A stretch of DNA of 38,825 bases from the NCBI GenBank assembly GCA_000934455.1, contig KN886829.1, positions 1 to 38,825 on the forward strand, written 5' to 3'. The notes under the pieces are model-generated. The model was not told the origin of the DNA. It was given only the letters and a program-made list of their open reading frames with translations, and made no database searches. Position numbers and translations under genes: made by a program. Positions 27,701 to 34,214 of the stretch are shown piece after piece (the stretch's first letter is position 1; every line of letters starts with the position of its first letter). This DNA comes from Apostichopus parvimensis. Its lineage: Eukaryota; Echinodermata; Holothuroidea; Aspidochirotida; Stichopodidae.

Positions 27701-28527
27701 ATAATGGATAGCGCAAGTGGTAAATCTATATTTTTAAGAAAGTCATATAAGAGTGAAAATGAGTTACTAGCCAAATTGGTTCTAAACGATGAAAAAGATA
27801 AAAATAACGAAGAAGAAACTTTGCGTTTATTTTTGCGGATCTTCCCTATAAGGGGCTATGTACATTGTTGTGCATTGTAAAATAAATGATTCTATTAAAT
27901 ATATGAAAACTACTCTTTAAATGTTTAAATGGATAAACATGCATTGCCAACAGCTTCTAGACGAGATTTTGTTGTGAATTTACTCTGGGTCAGACGTATA
28001 TGGCTTCCAAGAGGAATCAGTCCTGCTCGATACTTTTATGTAATTTATTTAAACCTGATACAAATCTTTGTGAATGGTCTTTGACAAGCAAATTTGGGAT
28101 TTTTCGCAGTTTGAAGGAGGGGTCACACTTTTTCATAATAAAGAAGTATATATTTACTAAATATTAGGCAATAGACCAGTACAAACTTTAAAATTTAATA
28201 ATGTAAGAAGGTACAATTCTCGAGGCGACGAAATCCATTATTTCATCTTTATCTGTGTCTGCAACAACCGAGGGTAAAATAATTCGATGGAAAAGATGAA
28301 TATCACTAGTAACGTTTTTGTGCATTACCGACTACGACCGCTTCAAACCTTTCTTGACGATCTTTCAAAATGTCATTGGTCTCATATATAGAGCGAGACA
28401 AACAATGTAATTTGTGTTAGTGTTGAATAAATGTAAAAGCAGAAAATATAGGAAGTTATTTAAATGTCTTACCTGTTGCAACATCTCCTATTGTTGCCAG
28501 GAATATAAGGAGAAGGAGCTCCTTCAT
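33..28527 (-). CDS. Large secreted multi-D-assembly protein, FCGBP/zonadhesin-like (5' part of gene, 36 exons, 3' end outside window)
   Basis: Thirty-six exons can be joined in one frame (6756 bases, 2252 codons) with GT-AG borders except one GC-AG. Order: signal peptide, D1, two EGF, D2, D3, D4, D5, vWD of D6. Each D assembly is vWD-C8-TIL-E module, the order known from von Willebrand factor, gel-forming mucins, zonadhesin and IgGFc-binding protein. Equivalent exons have the same phase and nearly the same length in every cassette, which is strong internal support for the model. The product should be secreted, very rich in disulfides, and act in an extracellular mucus, coat or adhesive layer. 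No transmembrane segment or O-glycosylated Ser/Thr-rich mucin block is seen in this part. FCGBP-like is the best label; an echinoderm-type adhesive footprint protein is possible. Exact function is not known from sequence. The gene continues beyond position 1. Confidence 0.88.
627..949 (-). CDS. Exon 35: D6 vWD, first half
   Basis: 323 bases, phase 1 in and phase 0 out. It begins with a Gly-rich stretch ([17 protein letters not shown]), so the cysteine that precedes GDPH in D1-D5 is missing. [11 protein letters not shown] and [14 protein letters not shown] follow. The donor is GTGAGT. Confidence 0.87.
950..1752 (-). other. Intron 34 (803 bases)
   Basis: AT-rich intron between the D5 E module and the D6 vWD. 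Nothing recognisable. Confidence 0.6.
1753..1927 (-). CDS. Exon 34: D5 E module with EGF-like end
   Basis: 175 bases, phase 0 in and phase 1 out. [45 protein letters not shown]. The GxxGDGxxC end is kept. GTAGGT donor. Confidence 0.88.
1928..3434 (-). other. Intron 33 (1.5 kb)
   Basis: AT-rich. Open frames on both strands (2138-2362 minus, 2884-3078 plus) match nothing I recognise and lie inside the intron. No RNA gene or clear repeat. Confidence 0.6.
3435..3640 (-). CDS. Exon 33: D5 TIL domain
   Basis: 206 bases, phase 1 in and phase 0 out. [34 protein letters not shown] and [13 protein letters not shown]. One of the internal TIL cysteines (seen as EVCKC in D4) appears as ETCIC, so the core is kept. 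GTAAAT donor. Confidence 0.88.
3914..3988 (-). CDS. Exon 32: Gly/Arg-rich linker exon inside D5
   Basis: 75 bases, phase 1 at both ends, GCAG acceptor and GTAAT donor. It encodes 25 residues with a Gly-rich start and the basic run ASRRRRATG, and no cysteine. It lies between C8 and TIL of D5, where no other cassette has an exon. The basic run fits a furin-type cleavage site (R-x-R/K-R). Being symmetric, it can be skipped without changing frame, so it may be a cassette exon. Its existence rests on splice sites and open frame only. Confidence 0.68.
4292..4480 (-). CDS. Exon 31: D5 C8 domain
   Basis: 189 bases, phase 1 at both ends. [42 protein letters not shown] and WRKDAQHC. Six bases longer than most C8 exons here. 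Confidence 0.88.
4942..5086 (-). CDS. Exon 30: D5 linker leading into C8
   Basis: 145 bases, phase 0 in and phase 1 out. [42 protein letters not shown] donor. Confidence 0.86.
5354..5506 (-). CDS. Exon 29: D5 vWD, second half
   Basis: 153 bases, phase 0 at both ends. [12 protein letters not shown], then [17 protein letters not shown] and MPNGDI. CGMCGTC keeps the three motif cysteines. Confidence 0.9.
5805..6133 (-). CDS. Exon 28: D5 vWD, first half
   Basis: 329 bases, phase 1 in and phase 0 out. [48 protein letters not shown] and [16 protein letters not shown] donor. Confidence 0.9.
6360..6534 (-). CDS. Exon 27: D4 E module with EGF-like end
   Basis: 175 bases, phase 0 in and phase 1 out. 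[44 protein letters not shown]. The usual GxxGDGxxC end is replaced by YAMVDEAC, so the EGF-like half has drifted. Confidence 0.87.
6746..6945 (-). CDS. Exon 26: D4 TIL domain
   Basis: 200 bases, phase 1 in and phase 0 out. [55 protein letters not shown]. Clear TIL spacing. Confidence 0.9.
7542..7721 (-). CDS. Exon 25: D4 C8 domain
   Basis: 180 bases, phase 1 at both ends. [42 protein letters not shown] and [14 protein letters not shown] donor. Confidence 0.9.
8151..8295 (-). CDS. Exon 24: D4 linker leading into C8
   Basis: 145 bases, phase 0 in and phase 1 out. [18 protein letters not shown], then a strongly acidic stretch ([13 protein letters not shown]) and [10 protein letters not shown]. 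The acidic run is not seen in the other linkers. GTGAGT donor. Confidence 0.85.
8647..8805 (-). CDS. Exon 23: D4 vWD, second half
   Basis: 159 bases, phase 0 at both ends, the same length as exon 17. [15 protein letters not shown], then [17 protein letters not shown] and LPSGDL. GTATGA donor, weaker than average. Confidence 0.88.
9400..9722 (-). CDS. Exon 22: D4 vWD, first half
   Basis: 323 bases, phase 1 in and phase 0 out. [48 protein letters not shown] and [11 protein letters not shown]. The aromatic before GDPH is Tyr here and in D5, Trp in D1-D3. Confidence 0.9.
10274..10448 (-). CDS. Exon 21: D3 E module with EGF-like end
   Basis: 175 bases, phase 0 in and phase 1 out. [53 protein letters not shown] donor. 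Confidence 0.88.
10449..11259 (-). other. Intron 20 (GC-AG, 811 bases)
   Basis: Begins GCAAGTTTAA and ends TTTTACAG on the minus strand. No repeat or coding block seen inside. Confidence 0.7.
11260..11453 (-). CDS. Exon 20: D3 TIL domain (GC-AG intron follows)
   Basis: 194 bases, phase 1 in and phase 0 out. [33 protein letters not shown] and [14 protein letters not shown] end the exon at ATG followed by GCAAGT, the usual form of a GC donor, because this keeps phase 0 and gives GGYIM where other cassettes have GGYLG, GGYLP and GGAYIK. A GT lies 11 bases earlier, but GTTATA is a poor donor and breaks the phase. Confidence 0.8.
11687..11733. repeat. (ACTAT)n microsatellite in intron 19
   Basis: About nine perfect copies of a five-base unit, 65 bases from the exon 19 donor. 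A likely polymorphic marker. Confidence 0.95.
11798..11980 (-). CDS. Exon 19: D3 C8 domain
   Basis: 183 bases, phase 1 at both ends. [39 protein letters not shown] and KDRPEC. The following short intron carries an (ACTAT)n microsatellite. GTAAGT donor. Confidence 0.9.
12339..12483 (-). CDS. Exon 18: D3 linker leading into C8
   Basis: 145 bases, phase 0 in and phase 1 out. [18 protein letters not shown] and [17 protein letters not shown] donor. Exons 24 and 30 have the same length. Confidence 0.85.
12883..13041 (-). CDS. Exon 17: D3 vWD, second half
   Basis: 159 bases, phase 0 at both ends. [13 protein letters not shown] and [17 protein letters not shown], then MSSGEL. It has the full CGLCGTC motif typical of vWD domains and ends SGEL, as D4-D6 end SGDL, NGDI and NGEL. 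Confidence 0.9.
13165..13481 (-). CDS. Exon 16: D3 vWD, first half
   Basis: 317 bases, phase 1 in and phase 0 out. [47 protein letters not shown] and [12 protein letters not shown]. Fifteen bases shorter than exons 2 and 10, and of the second vWD subtype (D3-D6). Confidence 0.9.
13658..13680. repeat. (TAGA)n tail of the LINE
   Basis: Five TAGA units on plus, TCTA on minus, directly after AATAAATC. This is the microsatellite tail on which such LINEs end. Confidence 0.9.
13658..14640 (-). mobile_element. LINE retrotransposon fragment, CR1/L2/Rex-like, 5'-truncated
   Basis: The minus strand, read across frameshifts, gives the 3' part of a LINE reverse transcriptase: [13 protein letters not shown] near 14600-14629, then [13 protein letters not shown], then EQVHHYEYL and KACQRLYF at 14324-14515, then [16 protein letters not shown] and ASRAIG at 14165-14220, and a C-terminal [20 protein letters not shown] with a stop at 13942-13944. 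The 3' end finishes AATAAATC(TATC)n. It is inserted in intron 15 in the same orientation as the host gene and is inactive. Confidence 0.85.
14641..15025 (-). other. Rest of intron 15 upstream of the LINE
   Basis: No recognised feature. The LINE 5' break lies somewhere near 14640; sequence beyond does not resemble reverse transcriptase. Confidence 0.5.
15026..15203 (-). CDS. Exon 15: D2 E module with EGF-like end
   Basis: 178 bases, phase 0 in and phase 1 out. [16 protein letters not shown], then [33 protein letters not shown]. The donor is GTACGT, weaker than most in the gene. The first bases of this exon are copied in the intron upstream (15674-15700). Confidence 0.87.
15178..15674. repeat. 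Intron 14 tandem duplication, copy 1
   Basis: Contains the first 26 bases of exon 15 and its upstream intron. It matches 15675-16179 over its length: GACTGATTCGTCCA, AAATCTTTATATAA, TTTCGGGTAAT, GGTAGG..AGGCTT, TTCCAAATCAAATGTCATT, ACTAATAAGAGTAAC and CACTCGT all recur in the same order, with small indels. Confidence 0.88.
15674..15700 (-). pseudogene. Truncated duplicate of exon 15 (exon stub, possible micro-exon)
   Basis: The minus strand after an intact ACAG acceptor reads LDESVYNAE, against LDESVYDAD in exon 15. The rest of the exon is absent. A GT follows after exactly 27 bases, so inclusion would add nine residues in frame, but GTGACG is a weak donor. Most likely a dead remnant. Confidence 0.6.
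15675..16179. repeat. Intron 14 tandem duplication, copy 2
   Basis: Second copy, upstream of copy 1 in gene orientation. It ends near 16179 with CACTCGT and carries a truncated copy of the start of exon 15. Confidence 0.88.
16248..16444 (-). CDS. Exon 14: D2 TIL domain
   Basis: 197 bases, phase 1 in and phase 0 out. [38 protein letters not shown] and [12 protein letters not shown]. Followed by an intron that holds a tandem duplication including the start of exon 15. Confidence 0.9.
16952..17134 (-). CDS. Exon 13: D2 C8 domain
   Basis: 183 bases, phase 1 at both ends. [36 protein letters not shown] and WRDEIPEC reproduce the D1 C8 spacing. Strong GTAAGT donor. Confidence 0.9.
17596..17734 (-). 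CDS. Exon 12: D2 linker leading into C8
   Basis: 139 bases, phase 0 in and phase 1 out. It encodes [20 protein letters not shown] and [17 protein letters not shown]. The acceptor CAAAG was chosen because it places the first Cys eight residues in, as in exon 4. Confidence 0.85.
18110..18250 (-). CDS. Exon 11: D2 vWD, second half
   Basis: 141 bases, phase 0 at both ends. It encodes [19 protein letters not shown] and [17 protein letters not shown]. The CxxCDG...DND acidic loop is shared with D1 only and fits a calcium site. Confidence 0.9.
18694..18729. repeat. (TA)n microsatellite in intron 10
   Basis: An uninterrupted TA run preceded by imperfect TATCTATATATTTA. It lies about 40 bases downstream of the exon 10 donor. 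Confidence 0.95.
18767..19098 (-). CDS. Exon 10: D2 vWD, first half
   Basis: 332 bases, phase 1 in and phase 0 out. It encodes [33 protein letters not shown] and [10 protein letters not shown]. It is closest in wording to exon 2 ([27 protein letters not shown]), so D1 and D2 look like a recent pair. The donor is followed by a (TA)n intron repeat. Confidence 0.9.
19602..19715 (-). CDS. Exon 9: calcium-binding EGF domain
   Basis: 114 bases, phase 1 at both ends. It begins [16 protein letters not shown] and contains [15 protein letters not shown]. The DIDE start and aromatic residues match the calcium-binding EGF consensus. With exon 8 it forms a rigid two-EGF spacer between D1 and D2. Confidence 0.9.
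20366..20479 (-). CDS. Exon 8: EGF-like domain 1
   Basis: 114 bases, phase 1 at both ends, a symmetric exon that can be added or lost without changing frame. Six cysteines in EGF order: [33 protein letters not shown]. It lacks the full calcium-binding DxDE start of exon 9. No such exon occurs between the other D assemblies in the window. Confidence 0.9.
20480..21178 (-). other. Intron 7 (699 bases) between the D1 E module and EGF 1
   Basis: AT-rich; no repeat, RNA gene or conserved coding block seen. Confidence 0.6.
21179..21353 (-). CDS. Exon 7: D1 E module (TILa) with EGF-like end
   Basis: 175 bases, phase 0 in and phase 1 out. The first half ([19 protein letters not shown]) is TILa/vWC-like; the second half ([28 protein letters not shown]) has EGF spacing. 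It closes the first D assembly. Exons 21, 27 and 34 are also 175 bases and exon 15 is 178. Confidence 0.88.
21818..22014 (-). CDS. Exon 6: D1 TIL domain
   Basis: 197 bases, phase 1 in and phase 0 out. A trypsin-inhibitor-like cysteine-rich module: [18 protein letters not shown], then [19 protein letters not shown] and [12 protein letters not shown]. In D assemblies TIL modules are structural and do not imply protease inhibition. Same length as exon 14. Confidence 0.9.
22268..22450 (-). CDS. Exon 5: D1 C8 domain
   Basis: 183 bases, phase 1 at both ends. It shows the C8 spacing: [35 protein letters not shown] and WRDLAKVC. C8 modules pack against the vWD within a D assembly. Same length as exons 13 and 19. 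Confidence 0.9.
22969..23110 (-). CDS. Exon 4: D1 linker leading into C8
   Basis: 142 bases, phase 0 in and phase 1 out. It begins [19 protein letters not shown] and ends near YCGILTDDS, giving the first cysteines of the C8 module. Equivalent to exon 12 (TQKDIFKC...). CTAG acceptor, GTAATG donor. Confidence 0.87.
23111..23677 (-). other. Intron 3, sequenced part left of the gap
   Basis: No domain, repeat or RNA gene recognised. The plus-strand frames over 23153-23608 have no family signature. Confidence 0.6.
23678..24132. other. Assembly gap (455 N)
   Basis: A run of unknown bases inside intron 3, ending 29 bases from exon 3. The exon 3 to exon 4 join agrees with D2, so no exon of the usual cassette is missing, but an extra exon cannot be excluded. 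Confidence 0.99.
24162..24302 (-). CDS. Exon 3: D1 vWD, second half
   Basis: 141 bases, phase 0 at both ends, the same length as exon 11. It encodes [15 protein letters not shown] and then [17 protein letters not shown], the vWD CxxC motif followed by an acidic loop of the kind that binds calcium in this family. The donor lies 29 bases from the assembly gap, so the intron beyond it is only partly known, but the coding sequence is intact and joins to exon 4 exactly as D2 does. Confidence 0.88.
25032..25860. repeat. G-rich minisatellite, about 38 bp period, in intron 2
   Basis: Some twenty or more diverged copies of a unit like AGCAGCATGGTGATGGATTG followed by GATGGGGTGGGGTGAAAT. Unit length wobbles by a few bases. 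The plus strand (non-template for no known gene) is G-rich. The long Pro/His/Ser frames on the minus strand are artefacts of this repeat. Confidence 0.9.
25997..26328 (-). CDS. Exon 2: D1 vWD, first half
   Basis: 332 bases, phase 1 in and phase 0 out. It encodes [15 protein letters not shown], the family GDPH signature, then [11 protein letters not shown] and a strand-rich region with YIRWIRLR ending at LRPDNAM. D1 has SGCEY where D2-D5 have GDCEY. Same length as exon 10 of D2. The acceptor is AAAG and the donor GTAAG. Confidence 0.9.
26329..28472 (-). other. Intron 1 (first intron, 2.1 kb)
   Basis: Between the signal-peptide exon and D1. I see no conserved coding block. It holds four copies of TCTATGCATC at 27138-27206. 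A plus-strand open frame near 27578-27880 has no recognisable domain and low-complexity composition. First introns often hold enhancers, but nothing here proves one. Confidence 0.7.
27138..27206. repeat. Cluster of TCTATGCATC motifs
   Basis: TCTATGCATC occurs at 27138, 27158, 27185 and 27197, with TATATA-rich spacers. ATGCAT is palindromic. Probably a degenerate simple repeat. Confidence 0.6.
28473..28527 (-). CDS. Exon 1: start codon and signal peptide
   Basis: The minus strand reads [18 protein letters not shown], a short basic start, a Leu/Ile/Phe core and small residues near the end: a typical secretory signal. It is followed by a strong GTAAG donor. The exon leaves one base (G) that, joined to the first two bases of exon 2, gives Gly, then [12 protein letters not shown], so the vWD begins almost directly after signal cleavage. 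The start is chosen because it is the only Met giving a signal sequence and the upstream bases hold promoter-like elements. Confidence 0.85.
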
Positions 28528-28671
28528 CTTGCAGATCGACAGTTCGGCTAACAGATGTACAACTTTCTTAACTTCAGTTTTTTAAGAAATGTTTGAAAGT
28601 ACGACGTTGTATTAAACTAGCCACACTGGTAGCAAACCTTAATATCTAGTGGCTAAGTCGAAGATATGTAT

Positions 28672-28682
28672 GACTTTTTATG
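28672..28682 (-). promoter_or_regulatory. TATA-like box upstream of exon 1
   Basis: The minus strand reads GACTTTTTATG on plus, CATAAAAAGTC on minus, about 145 bases before the start codon. This would give a 5' leader of roughly 115 bases. It is a weak TATA match; no transcript data are available. Confidence 0.35.
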
Positions 28683-28700
28683 GCCTGCCAGTGAACTGGT

Positions 28701-28860
28701 TCAATCATTCCCATTGGTCTGTGCTTGTCACGTGAATAGATGTTTGAAATACACTATTTTATGTTTTACATTAACATGAGTTGCTGGTTGAAGTCGATTT
28801 GATCATTCCTATTGGTCCATGCTTGTCAACGTTAATTGTCAGTGTGAAATTTTTACTATG
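28701..28860. repeat. Diverged direct duplication carrying two CCAAT motifs
   Basis: Two similar stretches of about 90 bases, one around 28695-28765 and one around 28780-28860, share CTGGTT, ATCATTC, ATTGGT, TGCTTGTCA and a TGTTTGAAAT/TGTGAAAT end. The inverted CCAAT motif is present in both (28713 and 28811). Possible duplicated promoter segment. Confidence 0.45.
28713..28735 (-). promoter_or_regulatory. CCAAT box and palindromic E-box
   Basis: Minus strand ACCAAT at 28713-28718 lies about 35 bases upstream of the TATA-like box, the usual place for CCAAT. TCACGTGA at 28728-28735 is a perfect E-box palindrome of the USF/MITF type. Together with the TATA-like box they make a credible core promoter. 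Confidence 0.35.
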
Positions 28861-28960
28861 TTCTTTTTTTTTTTTTTTTTCTCTCTCTCTCTCTTTCTTT
28901 TTTTTTTGCTTTTTGTTTTCTCTTTTAGTTATATCTTTCTTTCTTTTTTTCTTTCTGTCA
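28861..28960. repeat. Polypyrimidine low-complexity tract
   Basis: Long T runs with (CT)n and CTTT repeats on the plus strand; the minus strand is polypurine. Non-coding. Confidence 0.9.
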
Positions 28961-31900
28961 GTTGAATACGAAGTTAGGTATATATTCCTTGGAGATTTAT
29001 TCTGCTTAATTAAGTTTGTATAACGTCCATCAATTCATACTAATGCGAAAACACATGATTCAGTTTCCAAATCGTTAAACATGAATATTTTCCTTCCATT
29101 TTGCTTAACATTCGAATTGCATATTGTTATTTGAAAATTCTAGTTTCAATTAACAAGTATCTTATTCATAATACTGTAAATTAAGTTTTATTGCTTAGAT
29201 TTACGTAAAAACATAATGTGGTACTTTGTATTCCGTTTTGATGAACATTTGAGCACAGGCAGTTTCATAAATAATAATTCCAGTCCAGTGGCGTAATCCG
29301 GTAAGTCGTAACTCTTGTGAAACACACAGACTAAGTAAAATTGTGTGGACTTCTTCATTTCCAAGTTAGTTATTACGTAAAATGTCTCTGACAATGGTTG
29401 ATAAGTGTCTTTGAAACGTTTTGGAAGCTTTTGGACAAACAAAAAAACCTTGCAATATGAAGATTTTTTTTTAAGCTCACAGGCAAATTCATAATACCCA
29501 ACAAAACCTCGCGTGAATCCTCAAATTTTAAGTAGGAAACAACTGTGCTCTTGTTCAACATTTTCTATGTTGAACATATATCATGTGGTCCTTCGAGTGG
29601 CTTGTAACTTCCGTTCTTGAACAGCAAATGCCTTCTCCTTTCTTATCTCGAGCAACCTTATGGGTTAACAATCCCAATGTATGGAAACTAGGGCTGAGGG
29701 TGTATCAGTTTGGTAAAGTTCATTTGGTCCGTGTGTCCTTGTTCTGACATGGTTTATTTTTCACAAATGTTCTGGTTCCACTTCGCCTATGACCCTCATG
29801 CCTGTGGAAGAAAACGTCTGAGATTTTTCTCAAATTTTAAATGTGGAGATTTTTTAGTAATCCGAGAAGAGAAATCGCATTTTATTAGGAAGAGGTTACA
29901 TTGTTAACGTTTCTTCATATATGGAACTGAAGACTGGAGGAAGTCTAAAGTGGGAATGAGCTGGTGGTTTGATGTTTTAATCTGCCATAAAATACTGCTA
30001 TTTTGTTTATTGGACTGTTTACATTCACACTGAAAAAGGTGACCAGAAACCAAGAGAACCAAATTATATTACCCCCCCCCCCCACCATTCCAAGTGGCAC
30101 TATGAAATCACCCATTGGTAGTCCATGTCAATACATTTAAAAACAAAGTTACTCCCGTACCGTGCAAGATAATGGTCTTAGATATTTTAGGGATAAGTTT
30201 ATCACAAGGGTCCCCGTTTTATAAGTTAATTATGATGGTTTGGGATTCCTTACCTGTAATCCTATAAGGTATGGTTAGGTAACCACTAAGAATGGCTTAA
30301 ATTAATTAACATTGGTCTAGGTATTGTAGTCTTCGCGGTCGCAACTACAATTTGAGCCATGTATACATCATTTTTATAAAAGTTACACCCATGGTCATCA
30401 TGGTCCTGTCTAACACCTGTTTCCTCATTTACATAGCTCTAATTATATGGAGACTTTTACACCGATTCAGTAGAGAAATAGCGTTACTCTACTGTCTAAA
30501 GCTACTCGCGCAACAGGTACAAGCATCGGATGTACCACAACCATAGCACTAGGCTACTATTCGGGTATATTATTGTTGACCGACTGGACATTCGGTTTTT
30601 ACGATTTATGCTATCGTGTATGAAATGCTGCATTAATCAATTAAAAGATGAGGTGGAAATAATACATGTCATACATTTCAATAGTCCTGTGTGTTTTTAA
30701 GTGGTAATTACTTGGTTCTAAAATCAGTATGACATCGTTTTTATGTTCGGCTTGTTCCAAAGGGTGATATTCGTCGTTATGCAAAAACGCATGGACCTTA
30801 TACAGATAATGGTACTGAGTGGTGATAATGACGAAGGTAGTATTGATCAGTGTGTGAAAACGAGCATGGAACTTAGGTGGACATTCGTCGTCAAACAGTC
30901 AGCAATAATTCAAAACTAGACAGTGTTAGAACTTCTAACCCGGTTCAATCGATTCTTCACCGGCGAAATAGGTAAGATTCATATTTAACACAATTTCGAC
31001 ACTGAGTACATTCGCGAAAACGGGGACGACTTATGGCCTTGCACCCGTAACTGTCCGCCTTTTTCACCATGATTAGCGTTGTCTTAACTATTTCAAAGCT
31101 TATAACCTTGAACCTTGAATGAACATGATCTGATGACGCATCTGCAGCGATGTACTAAGATATCACGTGGTAGTTTGAACACCAGATTCATCATTTTCAT
31201 GTTTATGCTTTAATAAGATCCAACGCAGCAATATAAGTAACCTGATGAATATATTACTATGGTATTTATGTTCATTCTAAGACACTAAAACACTTTACGT
31301 CGTTAAATCATAAATGTCACGGGATATTTATAAACAAATCCGCAATACTGCCTTTGTCAGTTCCAAGGAACTGTTTTATTTATTTTGTTATTGTTATTCC
31401 AGTGTTGTTGCTGGTTCTCTTCAAGAGATTCTCTTCAAGAGAGATAAAAAGAGGTAGTTCTATATTGAACAACAGAATGTGACTGGTAAGATCGATTTTA
31501 GCCGAAGTTTGCTTTTATCCTGTACTTTCAGCATATATATTGTTACCAGAATGATGACGCTGTTATTTTATTGTGAGCACTAGCATAGCACCTTTTCCTG
31601 ATATTCTTGCATCAGATAAAAACGATAACACCTTAAAAGCCTAGATACATTCCTACTGTTTTACAAAATAGAGAGTACTCCGTACAGGCCTAGTTTCCAG
31701 TCTTGTGTAAGAAAATTACCCAACTAAAACAATTATCTAGCGAATAAGCTGTTTCCACCGATAGAATATTTGTTTGGTTAATCGGTTTTAATACTGCTCA
31801 TTGTAAAATCGATTGGTATATATCTATGGCTAATTACAAATAGCGACCAGGAGACTTCTTTAGACTTCTAACAATTGGTACATTGAGGTAACTGAAAGAG

Positions 31901-32484
31901 TTCAAATAGAATTCCAGATATCACTGGTTTCTTTATGTTTATCTGATCCGTTTCAAGTACAATGACTGATAAGTATAGGATTATTTATAATATTTATGTC
32001 TGAATGACACTAAGATTACATATAAATCAGTAAGTAATACTGTATTTCATAATAAAAAATATCGTCAGTTGTCATTTGAGTGACGATTGTTTAACTTTCT
32101 CTTTATAGATTTGTTGAGAAATTTCGATTGATAAGTATATATGATTCTAATATTTGAAGGTACTTTCACTGACAAAATATAGGTTCAGAATATACAAGAT
32201 CTCCATATAAATATGTGATCGCAATAACAGCACATTGTGCGGGCAGAAATATGAACACAACAAAACATCAGGTATATGATACATGGCCATGTGCGGGTGC
32301 ATGGATCATATGATAAGTTTGATTAAGTACTCAATCAAATATGGAATGACTTTAGGCAGGATTGCAGTCTTGATATGTCATTTACCAAGAAGAAATTGAG
32401 TGTTAGAATACATTCTCAAGTTATTCCTCTTGACAACTACGTAATCTCTGGAATGTTCCTTAAGGCTTTACGCGGAGTATATTA
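28961..32484. other. Intergenic region without recognised gene
   Basis: About 3.5 kb of AT-rich sequence. Open frames on either strand (for example 29188-29442 minus, 29710-29907 plus, 30352-30546 plus) show no domain. A run of 12 C lies at 30072-30083. Confidence 0.6.
30072..30083. repeat. Poly-C run
   Basis: Twelve C in a row, of uncertain true length because such runs are error-prone in sequencing. Confidence 0.9.
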
Positions 32485-34092
32485 TGTAGCGAACTGTTCG
32501 GTTCAGGTCTACATGTTTATGTCAATCGTGGATATGTTAAACCTTTATATAACTCAACCCAAGAAATGGTTTATAATCTTCATAACTTTAAATCTGTGTT
32601 ATGAGAAAAAAAACTCCCTTGACATTTCAGCCTTAGCTTTCCTTCAAAAAAATATGTTATGCAATGTCAACAAGCTCTGTGATGTCTAAAATCATTATTA
32701 CGTTGTGTTGCATATGTTGAACTGACCTTATTGTCCGTGAGTTAGATTAAGTACGTAGTACAACCACTTTACTTGCGGAATTGATAAGCCTCAGATTTTC
32801 AAGGGACTTTTCCCGAAAAATAAAAGTGATATAAAATACAGACTTCACAGACCACTGTTATTTTTAACAGTTTGCAACATATTCAATGTAATGTTGTACC
32901 TAAAGCCACAATTTAATCTTCTCAATTCTCGTCTACGTATATTATTACAGCAAATATGTCATATGTTTTACAAATAACGTCTTTTTTCCGTATATGACAC
33001 TTTACACTCAACAAGTAAACCGTTCCATTCGTGTAGGTGAGCTCCCGTGACGTGTCAATGCCACGCAAGCAGTACATTAATGAAACCTTGTGGCGGGATG
33101 ATAAAACTAAGCGCGTTGTGAGTCATATTTTCTTACGCAGTGCATACGGCGTTCCACAAGTCAACTATTACTTCTAGTAACAGAAACACATCCTTGTGCA
33201 AAAAAATAGAGTTATTGTTATTATGTACACATATATGTGTTGCAGTGACACTGCGGTTACGTAACATCGAATCCTAACCCTAAACCAGTGGCACGAATAT
33301 GAGATAGACAGAAATGTGTCGTAATATATTTTTACACCGCATAAAGACATCTCATTCCATAAATGAGTTGCTTAACAAAATTTCCCTTTTTCAGTCCATA
33401 CATATAGATGTATGACATAAACTGCATTTCATATAACTTGTAGAAGGGTTTATTTCGATTTGTCTTCTATCATTGAAGAAACTTTATATTCATTTGTTCG
33501 CATTTTCCAGACAGTTTTGCATTTTCGCATAGCGATAATAAGAATAAACTTGCAATTAGAAAAACTCTGTATTTAAGTTTGTTCATTAAAGATCAAATAT
33601 TTTCATCGAGTAATTAAGATTACAGTTCATTTGATACCAAACATTTTATCAACCAAACAGGTTGCTATTACAATAATTTACAACAAAGCAAATGCAACAA
33701 AGTGAATCGGTTGAAAAGTGTATTTTTTTTGTTTTTACAATGTTTACCAGTGGTATGTTATTTGAAATACAACTTGATTAGTCATGTCCATTAATTACAT
33801 TGTTATTGGATTGCATACATCATCATTTAGAAAATAATGCTCTAAGCAGGGAGGCTCTAAGGTCTAATAACTATTACTATAAAAGGCGAGCTATACGTAG
33901 GTAATTGTATGTTAATGGAGTGTTACGGTATCCATCATAGCTAGAAGCATGTACTGAGACCTAGTACTTCTACTACTTATGCTTTATGTTTTCAACAGTA
34001 TGGTCATGTTAACAATCTTTACAATATAAAGCACATGCATATAATAATGCTAATAAATTTTATAAATAAATAGTTTGAACTGCCTGACTAGA

Positions 34093-34112
34093 GGGAGGGG
34101 TGGGTGGGGGGG
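34093..34112 (+). other. G-quadruplex motif, copy A
   Basis: Four G runs of 3, 4, 3 and 7 separated by single bases (A, T, T), on the RT-sense strand. Confidence 0.8.
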
Positions 34113-34214
34113 AGGTCGGAGATACAACCTCAGGAGTCGGGTGCACTTGCCAGGAAAAGCTTGGAAAATAATAAAGTATATTCACTTCGTACTCAACAAT
34201 AAACAAAGGGCCTT

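Noticed and set aside
27578..27880. Plus-strand open frame of 100 codons in intron 1
   Set aside because: No recognisable domain, Leu/Ile/Asn-rich as expected for AT-rich DNA, and it lies opposite to a well-supported intron.
28961..32484. Search for tRNA or other RNA genes in the intergenic region
   Set aside because: No cloverleaf with proper A and B boxes was found by eye; a tRNAscan run would settle it.
32375..32689. Plus-strand open frame of 104 codons at the left border of Penelope copy A
   Set aside because: It spans the repeat border, is broken in copy B, and shows no domain.
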